NCBI GenBank assembly: GCA_002350705.1 | Contig: DEFH01000058.1 | Coordinates: forward strand, 1-7,735 | Direction of reading: 5' to 3' | Source of the DNA: Ruminococcaceae bacterium UBA2857 | Lineage (GTDB): Bacteria; Bacillota; Clostridia; Oscillospirales; Acutalibacteraceae | DNA: 7,735 nucleotides | Shown here: positions 1 through 5,063 of the stretch, in pieces | Layout: the number at the start of each line of letters is the position of its first letter | Numbering within the stretch: the first letter of the stretch is position 1 | The notes under the pieces: model-generated | The model's database searches: none | The model's input: the letters and a program-made list of their open reading frames with translations, nothing else | What the model was told of the DNA's origin: nothing | Position numbers and translations under genes: made by a program

Positions 1-55
1 CTACTCTATAGGGATTATATCAGAACTTCATCGGCTTTTTATTTCATCAAAACTA

Positions 56-84
56 TTGACAAATTATATCGTATGCGATATAAT
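56..84 (+). promoter_or_regulatory. sigma-A promoter of the ohrR-oxidoreductase operon
   Basis: A perfect -35 box TTGACA (56-61) and a perfect -10 box TATAAT (79-84) are separated by 17 bases, the optimum for the housekeeping sigma factor. Transcription should begin near 91, leaving an extremely short leader before the regulator. Such a strong promoter would be expected to need a repressor, and the palindrome lying inside it fits that. Confidence 0.88.
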
Positions 85-85
85 T
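62..85. promoter_or_regulatory. palindromic operator, probable OhrR binding site
   Basis: The arms AATTATATCG (62-71) and CGATATAATT (76-85) are perfect reverse complements around a 4-base centre TATG. The palindrome fills the -35/-10 spacer and covers the whole -10 box, so a bound dimer would block RNA polymerase. MarR/OhrR proteins bind AT-rich palindromes of this size at their own promoters; that this regulator binds here is inferred. A single half-site, ATTATATC, also occurs at 14-21. Confidence 0.75.
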
Positions 86-102
86 GATTCAAGGTGATAA
101 TG

Positions 103-558
103 ATGGAAAAGAATTATGATGCTCTCAAACTGAAAAACCAATTATGTTTTCCGCTGTATGCGGTGTCCAATCTGATAACAAGAAAGTATAAGCCGCTGCT
201 TGATGAACTTGCCCTGACCTATACGCAGTATATTGTCATGATGGTTCTGTGGGAAAAGGCTCCCGTGAATGAAAAGTATCTTTGTGACGCATTGATGCTC
301 AAATCCAATACCGTGACACCGCTTCTGAAAAAACTGGAGAAAAAGGGCTATATCAGAAAAGAAACCAATCCATCGGATGAGAGAAATCTTGTGATTAATC
401 TGACAAATCAGGGAACGGCACTGAAAGATAAGGCAATATGTGTTCCCGAAACAATGGCAAGAGAATTTCATCTGACAGCCGAAGAAGCCATATTTCTGTA
501 TGAAATACTATATAAAATATTAAATCAGGAAAGGATGAAGAATGATGAAAAAATATGA
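103..558 (+). CDS. ohrR: OhrR-type MarR family organic-peroxide-sensing repressor
   Basis: A 151-residue winged-helix transcription factor. It resembles Bacillus subtilis OhrR along most of its length. Starting at ATG 103, the sensing cysteine in the motif NQLCF is residue 15, and the conserved tyrosines fall at 19, 29 and 40, the same numbers as in OhrR from memory. The DNA-binding helices and wing cover about residues 56-105, with recognition segment SNTVTPLLKKLEKKG (68-82) and the wing around SDER (91-94). In this family oxidation of the N-terminal cysteine by organic peroxide or hypochlorite releases the operator. Cys61 and Cys113 are extra, and Cys113 does not line up with the second cysteine of two-Cys OhrR proteins. 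In-frame GTG 94 and ATG 100 also exist, but GTG 94 lies inside the AAGGTG ribosome site. The gene overlaps the next one by 17 bases. No ohr peroxidase gene is present; the partner is an oxidoreductase. Confidence 0.85.
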   Translation: MEKNYDALKLKNQLCFPLYAVSNLITRKYKPLLDELALTYTQYIVMMVLWEKAPVNEKYLCDALMLKSNTVTPLLKKLEKKGYIRKETNPSDERNLVINLTNQGTALKDKAICVPETMAREFHLTAEEAIFLYEILYKILNQERMKNDEKI

Positions 559-1900
559 TGTCATTTTTATCGGAAGCGGTCATTCCTGCTGGCACGGGGC
601 ATTGATTCTCAGGACGCTCGGAAAAAGTGTGGCTCTGATTGAGCGTGACCTGACGGGAGGCACGTGTACCAATTACGGCTGTGATGCAAAGATTCTGCTG
701 GATTCTCCGTTTGAGCTGAAAGAAGCACTTGACAGGTATCGGAACATAGGCGTTACAGGGGAAAGCAAACTTGACTGGAAAACGCTGATGCAGTACAAAA
801 AACAGTATATCGGAGCAATGCCGTCGGCACTGGAAGGACTTTTCAGTCAGTTTGGATTTGATCTTATCAAAGGACAAGCCTGCTTTGAGGATAAAAATAC
901 CGTTAGGGTGAATGATGAAACCTATACTGCCAAATATTTTGTCATCGGAACAGGACAGACGTATGTTCCTCTTGATATTCCCGGAAAAGAGTATATGCAC
1001 GATTCAAGACATTTCCTTGATTTGGACGAAATTCCCGATCATGTTACCTTTATCGGTGCGGGAATTATCTCTATGGAATTTGCTTCACTTTGTCTGGCAC
1101 TTGGCAGGAAAGTGGATATTGTTACCATCACCAATGCAGCTTTGGAGCAATATCCGCAGGAGTATGTGCAGAAAATCGTAGACAAGATGAAAGCTCAGGG
1201 GGCAAATTTTGTATTCGGTGCTCATGTCGGCAGCATTGAAAAGACAGGTGAAAGCTATATCCTGAAAACACAGGAAGGTACCGAAATTACAACAGATTAT
1301 GTTCTTGTGGCGGTCGGCAGAAAAGCCAATACAGATAATATGGGACTTGAAAAGCTCGGCATTCGGTATTCCGCAAGGGGAATAGAGGTTGATGACCACA
1401 TGAGAACGAGTGTAAAGCATATCTATGCATCCGGTGATGTGGTGGATAAGAAAATCCCCAAGCTGACCCCGACAGCAGAGTTTGAATCAAACTATATTGC
1501 TATGGATATAATCAATCCTCTTTCGGGAAAAATAAAATATCCGGCTGTACCGAACCTGGTGTTTACGCTGCCGAGGATAGCACAGGCAGGAGTAACGGCT
1601 GCACAGGCACAGTCTGCTCCGGAAGTTTACCGCATAGAAAAATCTCCCATAGGTCAGACAATGACATGGCTGAACAAAAATCAGCCTGATGAGCATATCA
1701 CTTTCATTTTCAATAAAAAATACAATACTCTCGACGGTGCAGCCGTATTGAGCGATCAGGCAGGCGAATATATAGATTTGCTGACAATCATTATCAACCG
1801 GAAACTGGGAGTGAAGGAACTTTCACAGATGATATTCTCATTCCCGACACAAACCTATGGCGTAATGGCAATGCTGCTGCCGTTGTTTCTTAAAAAATAA
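542..1900 (+). CDS. FAD-dependent pyridine nucleotide-disulfide oxidoreductase (glutathione reductase/dihydrolipoamide dehydrogenase-like)
   Basis: A 452-residue two-dinucleotide-fold flavoprotein, close to the usual family length. Visible parts are the FAD-binding start IGSGHSCWHGA (10-20) followed by the acidic E34; the redox-active disulfide CTNYGC (Cys42, Cys47); the NAD(P) fold GAGIISMEFAS (172-182); and the second FAD motif YASGDV (295-300). The C-terminal dimerisation domain covers about 335-450. The usual active-site motif HPTxSE is replaced by FPTQTY (434-439), so the His-Glu pair that serves the disulfide in glutathione reductase and lipoamide dehydrogenase is missing. The substrate is therefore unclear; a general thiol, metal or quinone reductase is possible. 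A site AGGAAAGG (527-534) lies 7 bases before ATG 542; ATG 545 is an alternative. Translational overlap with the OhrR gene implies co-regulation by oxidants. Confidence 0.85.
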   Translation: MMKKYDVIFIGSGHSCWHGALILRTLGKSVALIERDLTGGTCTNYGCDAKILLDSPFELKEALDRYRNIGVTGESKLDWKTLMQYKKQYIGAMPSALEGLFSQFGFDLIKGQACFEDKNTVRVNDETYTAKYFVIGTGQTYVPLDIPGKEYMHDSRHFLDLDEIPDHVTFIGAGIISMEFASLCLALGRKVDIVTITNAALEQYPQEYVQKIVDKMKAQGANFVFGAHVGSIEKTGESYILKTQEGTEITTDYVLVAVGRKANTDNMGLEKLGIRYSARGIEVDDHMRTSVKHIYASGDVVDKKIPKLTPTAEFESNYIAMDIINPLSGKIKYPAVPNLVFTLPRIAQAGVTAAQAQSAPEVYRIEKSPIGQTMTWLNKNQPDEHITFIFNKKYNTLDGAAVLSDQAGEYIDLLTIIINRKLGVKELSQMIFSFPTQTYGVMAMLLPLFLKK

Positions 1901-1910
1901 CAGAGAAGTG

Positions 1911-2261
1911 TCAAAAAAACAGCGGTATGGTATCCGGTAAAATGATGCCATGCCGCTGTTTTTGATCGTTGAGATGAAACGGATTTCCGAGAATGGCAAA
2001 CTTGCTTTCATGCTCGTGCAAAAGCTCCGGCAGCCGCCAAAAATCAGGGTGCAGAATGGAATTGCCGCCGGTAATATAAAAATATGGAGTACGGTTGTAA
2101 ACCTTGCAAAAATCCAGACAGTTGCAGAATGTCTGTTCTATCTGTTCCCATGTCATGGAAACAAGACAAGTATGTTCACCTGATGAATAAATATAGCAAT
2201 GTTTGCACCGCTGGTCACATTCATCCGTAATATGCCATTGAAATGAAAAATAAGGTTTTAT
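1911..2261 (-). pseudogene. truncated radical SAM enzyme remnant (peptide-maturase-like)
   Basis: Read on the minus strand, the frame is open from an ATA codon (2261-2259) to a TGA (1913-1911). Counting ATA as residue 1, it contains FQWHIT followed by the radical SAM cluster motif CDQRCKHC (Cys15, 19, 22), then TGGN (64-67) and HPDFW, where most radical SAM proteins have GGE. Recognisable protein stops at residue 99 (position 1965); the remaining codons are the reverse of the operon terminator. Family members of the SPASM type are about 350-450 residues long, so roughly two-thirds is missing, including any C-terminal cluster domain. GGAGG (2274-2270) sits 8 bases before the ATA, suggesting an original ATG start lost by one change. 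The FQWHIT opening recalls maturases of cysteine-repeat peptides, but I recognise the superfamily more firmly than the subfamily. No target peptide or partner gene is nearby. Confidence 0.75.
1916..1963 (+). terminator. intrinsic terminator of the ohrR operon
   Basis: A 15-base stem pairs AAAACAGCGGTATGG (1916-1930) with CCATGCCGCTGTTTT (1948-1962), with one G-U pair and a 17-base loop, followed by further T residues. It begins 15 bases after the oxidoreductase stop codon. The A-run on the left arm means it could also stop transcripts from the minus strand. Confidence 0.85.
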
Positions 2262-2309
2262 ATCCGTATCCTCCGATATACTTAAAAGAATCGCTGAATT
2301 TTTCCGAAA

Positions 2310-2345
2310 AATCCTCTGACCTGTGACAGTCGGAGGATTCTTTTT
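2310..2345. terminator. orphan intrinsic terminator-like hairpin
   Basis: AATCCTCTGAC (2310-2320) pairs with GTCGGAGGATT (2329-2339) around an 8-base loop, with one G-U pair, followed by CTTTTT. The minus strand also shows a short T-run after the stem. No plus-strand gene ends just upstream, so it may be a leftover of a deleted gene or a block before the pyrE promoter. The rest of 2262-2461 shows nothing I can identify. Confidence 0.6.
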
Positions 2346-2461
2346 GGTACAAATTTGTAACCGGTCATCAAAACTGTGGAAACAATATTTTTTACAATTT
2401 CATGGCAGTATATAAATTAAGTGACAGACAGCCTGTTTTGGTTCATCTTTGGAAATAATGG

Positions 2462-2490
2462 TTGCAATTCCATATAAAATATGCTATGAT
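2462..2490 (+). promoter_or_regulatory. pyrE promoter
   Basis: TTGCAA (2462-2467) and TATGAT (2485-2490) are 17 bases apart, with TG two bases before the -10 box (extended -10). The start point would be near 2497, at a small inverted repeat AGTTT-GAC-AAACT (2497-2509). The leader of about 40 bases is too short for a PyrR attenuator. Confidence 0.65.
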
Positions 2491-2536
2491 AAGTACAGTT
2501 TGACAAACTAAAATGATATGCAGGGGGCAAAAACAA

Positions 2537-3211
2537 ATGGAACAGTACAAACAGGAATTTATTGAATTTATGGTAGACTGTCAGGTTTTGAAATTCGGAG
2601 ACTTTGTGACAAAGAGCGGCAGAAAAACACCGTTTTTTGTGAATACGGGCTTTTACAGGACAGGGGCTCAGCTCAGAAGACTGGGACAGTATTATGCAGA
2701 GGCAATCCATAATACATTCGGCTTGGATTTTGATGTGCTTTTCGGGCCTGCTTACAAGGGAATTCCGCTGACAGTGGCGGCAACAATCGCTATCAGTGAA
2801 AAGTATGGTCAGGATATCAAATACTGCTCCAACCGCAAGGAAATCAAAGATCACGGTGACAAGGGAATCCTTCTGGGAAGTCCGATGGCAGACGGTGACA
2901 AAGTGGTTATCATTGAGGATGTTACCACAGCAGGCACATCCATTGAAGAGACTTTGCCGATCATCAAGGCACAGGGAAATGTCAGTCCGATAGGTCTGGT
3001 AGTATCCGTAGACAGAATGGAAAGAGGTCAGGGAGAGAAGAGTGCTCTGTCGGAGATAGAGGAAAAGTATGGTTTGAAGACAACAGCGATTGTCACCATG
3101 GCAGAAGTCATCGAGCATTTGTACAATAAAGAGTACAAAGGCAAGGTTATCATTGATGACAAGCTGAAAGAAGCAATCGACCAATATTATGCTCGGTACG
3201 GAGCAAAATAA
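2537..3211 (+). CDS. pyrE: orotate phosphoribosyltransferase
   Basis: A 224-residue cytoplasmic enzyme that joins orotate to PRPP, giving orotidine monophosphate and pyrophosphate, the fifth step of pyrimidine synthesis. The PRPP-binding motif VVIIEDVTTAGTS is at residues 123-135. Other expected pieces are SGRKTPFF (27-34), GPAYKGIPL (70-78), and the flexible catalytic loop RKEIKDHGDKG (100-110) carrying the lysines that contact pyrophosphate. Start ATG 2537 was chosen because AGGGGG (2522-2527) lies 9 bases upstream; an in-frame ATG at 2513 would put this ribosome site inside the gene. The length is normal for the longer bacterial PyrE type. It stands alone, with its own promoter and terminator and no other pyr genes in the window, so its partners must be elsewhere in the genome. 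Confidence 0.96.
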   Translation: MEQYKQEFIEFMVDCQVLKFGDFVTKSGRKTPFFVNTGFYRTGAQLRRLGQYYAEAIHNTFGLDFDVLFGPAYKGIPLTVAATIAISEKYGQDIKYCSNRKEIKDHGDKGILLGSPMADGDKVVIIEDVTTAGTSIEETLPIIKAQGNVSPIGLVVSVDRMERGQGEKSALSEIEEKYGLKTTAIVTMAEVIEHLYNKEYKGKVIIDDKLKEAIDQYYARYGAK

Positions 3212-3218
3212 AACACAA

Positions 3219-3251
3219 AACGGTCTGTATGTAAAGAACATACAGACCGTT
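3219..3251. terminator. bidirectional terminator between convergent genes
   Basis: A perfect 14-base stem AACGGTCTGTATGT (3219-3232) / ACATACAGACCGTT (3238-3251) closes a 5-base loop. It lies 7 bases after the pyrE stop and 23 bases beyond the stop of the minus-strand small gene. The T-rich tail is better on the minus strand (GTTTTGTGTTTT) than on the plus strand (CCTATTTG), so it may serve the small gene more efficiently. Confidence 0.8.
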
Positions 3252-3274
3252 CCTATTTGAGTAAACAATGAAAA

Positions 3275-3520
3275 TTATTCCTTTGCACCAAACATATTGA
3301 AACGGAAGAGCTTGGATTCGTCATCCGGATTCTGACATTCAATGTGAGCATTGGTAATTTTGCCGCCTTCAATGAGTTTGATCAGACCAATGAGCTGGCA
3401 CAGCTTGCTTTTGAGGTTAAGACGGTCGCCTTCGTCTGTTACGAGGAAAACATCACCCTCGCAAGTGTCGATTACACCGAGAAATTCCTGAACATTCACC
3501 TGATGGAGTTCTACTGCCAT
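3275..3520 (-). CDS. small conserved protein of unknown function
   Basis: An 81-residue soluble, acidic protein with no signal peptide or membrane segment. The N-terminal half alternates short beta-like stretches (VDVFLVT-type pattern around residues 23-36, ending in DEGDRLNLKSKL). A probable helix CQLIGLIKLIEGGKI follows at about 41-55, and then a C-terminal strand region containing NPDDESKLFRFNMFG (64-78). I do not recognise a characterised domain, but the strong AGGAGG site 8 bases before ATG 3520 and a near-consensus promoter show that it is a real, probably well-expressed gene. The style of sequence matches short hypothetical proteins that I recall as common in Ruminococcaceae. It lies downstream of the ABC ATPase on the same strand, 154 bases away, and is convergent with pyrE. 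No function is proposed. Confidence 0.8.
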   Translation of the reverse strand: MAVELHQVNVQEFLGVIDTCEGDVFLVTDEGDRLNLKSKLCQLIGLIKLIEGGKITNAHIECQNPDDESKLFRFNMFGAKE

Positions 3521-3581
3521 AATAAAAACCTCCTTAAAATATAGAAAGTATCCCGCAGAATCTTTTGTATCTGCTAAGATA

Positions 3582-3609
3582 ATTATAGCATAGAATTCTG
3601 TGTTGTCAA
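3582..3609 (-). promoter_or_regulatory. promoter of the small conserved gene
   Basis: On the minus strand TTGACA (3609-3604) and TATAAT (3587-3582) are both perfect, with a 16-base spacer and TG two bases before the -10 box. The start would be near 3575, giving a leader of about 55 bases with a weak GCAGA/TCTGC hairpin. This makes the small gene independent of the upstream ABC ATPase gene. Confidence 0.8.
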
Positions 3610-3674
3610 TTACTTTTTGAAAAAAAGAAAAAATATTTTGTGAAATCTATCTTAATAAAACTGTTGGATTATAT

Positions 3675-4349
3675 TTATATTGCACAAATTTTTCCGTCGG
3701 AGATTCTGATACACCGTTCCGCCATATGAGCGACATGATTATCGTGAGTAATGAGAATAATGGTAGAGCCTTGTCGGTGGAGTGTTTGAATAATGTTCAT
3801 AATATCTCTTCCGGAAGCGGAATCAAGGTTGCCGGTGGGTTCATCGGCAAGGATCAGTTTCGGCTGAGAGGCAATGGCTCTGGCAATAGCGACACGCTGC
3901 TGCTGACCGCCTGAAAGTTCATAAGGCTTGTGGTGTAAGCGGCAGTCAAGCCCGACCATTTGAAGAGCATGGACAGCCGCCCGTTTGCGTGCAGACTTGG
4001 AAACGCCCCTGTAAATCAGAGGAAGCTCAACATTTTCGAGGGCACTTAAAGAGGGAATTAAATGAAAACTCTGAAAAATAAAGCCGATCACATGATTTCT
4101 GATAAAGGAAAGCTGTTTTTCGTTCATATTGGCAACAGGAATGTTGTCCAGCAGGTATTCTCCGCCGGAGGGAGTGTCAAGACAACCGAGAATATTCATT
4201 AAAGTAGACTTTCCGGAACCGGACTGACCGATTACGGAAACAAAATCACCTTTGTTGATGTGCAGGGAAACATGGTTCAATGCATGGACAAAGCCGGAGC
4301 GGGTATGATATGTTTTGCAGATGTCGGACAGCGTAATCAGACTGTTCAT
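3675..4349 (-). CDS. ABC transporter ATP-binding protein, MacB/LolD type
   Basis: A 224-residue ATPase subunit that would power an inner-membrane transporter. All catalytic pieces are present: Walker A GQSGSGKST (41-49), Q-loop Q93, signature LSGGQQQR (145-152), Walker B LILADE (165-170) with the family-typical PTGNLDS after it, and the switch histidine H202 in LITHD. ADEPTGNLD and the length place it in the MacB/LolD/FtsE-like group, which works with FtsX-domain permeases that move lipoproteins, peptides or antibiotics out of the membrane rather than importing nutrients. No permease is encoded on either side, so its partner must be elsewhere. GGAGG lies 7 bases before ATG 4349. The gene follows nth by 56 bases on the same strand. 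A perfect inverted repeat (4345-4395) covers its start codon and could control translation. I see no strong terminator after it. Confidence 0.93.
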   Translation of the reverse strand: MNSLITLSDICKTYHTRSGFVHALNHVSLHINKGDFVSVIGQSGSGKSTLMNILGCLDTPSGGEYLLDNIPVANMNEKQLSFIRNHVIGFIFQSFHLIPSLSALENVELPLIYRGVSKSARKRAAVHALQMVGLDCRLHHKPYELSGGQQQRVAIARAIASQPKLILADEPTGNLDSASGRDIMNIIQTLHRQGSTIILITHDNHVAHMAERCIRISDGKICAI

Positions 4350-4395
4350 GCCAAAGCCTCCGTAAAAAGATAGTTTGGTATTATTTTGGCATGAA
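4345..4395 (-). repeat. 11-bp inverted repeat enclosing the ABC gene ribosome site and start codon
   Basis: TTCATGCCAAA (4345-4355) and TTTGGCATGAA (4385-4395) are perfect reverse complements separated by 29 bases. In the minus-strand transcript this forms an 11-bp stem. Its 3' arm contains the ATG start of the ABC ATPase, and its loop holds the GGAGG ribosome site just next to the stem. Pairing would hide the start codon. Function is inferred; the repeat itself is exact. Confidence 0.6.
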
Positions 4396-4405
4396 AGACA
4401 GGAAA

Positions 4406-5041
4406 TTATGAATGATTTTGATAACAGTCACAAATTTCCTTTAGGCAGCACTCACTGCATAAAGGTTTTCGGGCATTGCAAACGGCACGTCCGTGCAGGA
4501 CAAGACGGTGACAGAAATCATTGGATTTTTTGGGCGGGAGCAAATCACGCAGGATTTTTTCGATTTTAGCGGCATCTTTTGAGTCATGAAGACCGAGTTT
4601 TCCTGTAATGCGGATACAGTGGGTATCGACAACAACAGCAGGCTTGCCGTAAATATCGCCGACAATGAGATTGGCGGTTTTTCTGCCGACACCGGGAAGT
4701 TTGACAAGTTCTTCGACAGTGTCGGGAACAATGCCGTTATAGTTATCAATCAGTATTTTACACATAGCGACAATATCTTTGGATTTTGTTTTGTAGAAGC
4801 CGCAGGAATAGATGTATTTTCCCACTTCGTCGGCATCAGCCTCTGCAAAGGCGTGGACATCGGGAAAGCGTTCAAACAGGGCAGGAGTGACCATATTGAC
4901 ACGCAGGTCGGTGCATTGTGCGGCAAGTCGTGTGGCAATGAGTAATTGCAGAGGGTTTGTATACGTCAGGGAGCAGCGTGCATCGGGATATTCTTTTTCG
5001 AGAAGCTCCACCGCTTTGACGGCTTTTTCTTGATTGTTCAT
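4406..5041 (-). CDS. nth: endonuclease III (base-excision DNA glycosylase/AP lyase)
   Basis: A 211-residue DNA repair enzyme that removes oxidised pyrimidines and nicks the resulting abasic site. The helix-hairpin-helix LPGVGRK (115-121) carries the catalytic lysine K121, and the catalytic aspartate is D139 in VDTH. The C-terminal 4Fe-4S loop has the exact C-x6-C-x2-C-x5-C spacing (Cys188, 195, 198, 204). Length matches the family (about 211 residues). Start ATG 5041 was chosen because it begins at the usual N-terminus and has GAGG 12-9 bases upstream. A longer in-frame ATG at 5161 would overlap the end of the preceding gene by about 100 bases. It follows the enzyme I-like gene by 22 bases, so the two are very likely co-transcribed. 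Confidence 0.95.
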   Translation of the reverse strand: MNNQEKAVKAVELLEKEYPDARCSLTYTNPLQLLIATRLAAQCTDLRVNMVTPALFERFPDVHAFAEADADEVGKYIYSCGFYKTKSKDIVAMCKILIDNYNGIVPDTVEELVKLPGVGRKTANLIVGDIYGKPAVVVDTHCIRITGKLGLHDSKDAAKIEKILRDLLPPKKSNDFCHRLVLHGRAVCNARKPLCSECCLKEICDCYQNHS

Positions 5042-5063
5042 ATCAGTTACCTCGGAATTTTTG

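Noticed and set aside
395..1000. 201-codon open frame on the minus strand opposite ohrR and the oxidoreductase
   Set aside because: It is antisense to two well-supported overlapping genes, and its translation shows no family motifs.
1950..2183. 77-codon plus-strand open frame in the region after the ohrR operon
   Set aside because: It begins inside the terminator, and the opposite strand clearly carries radical SAM motifs in the same stretch.
2513..2536. Upstream ATG for pyrE, adding 8 residues
   Set aside because: The AGGGGG ribosome site would lie inside the coding sequence; ATG 2537 has the proper spacing and the usual N-terminus.
2491..2536. PyrR-type attenuator or riboswitch ahead of pyrE
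   Set aside because: The leader is only about 40 bases, with one 5-bp repeat; there is no terminator/antiterminator pair or anti-antiterminator loop.
2417..3268. Long 283-codon open frame on the minus strand opposite pyrE
   Set aside because: It runs antisense to an unmistakable orotate phosphoribosyltransferase, crosses the terminator at 3219-3251 and shows no recognisable domain; it is a by-product of pyrE codon use.
3610..3674. Terminator for the ABC ATPase gene
   Set aside because: There are T-rich runs on the minus strand (such as CTTTTTTTC) but no GC-containing stem next to them, so I do not call a terminator.
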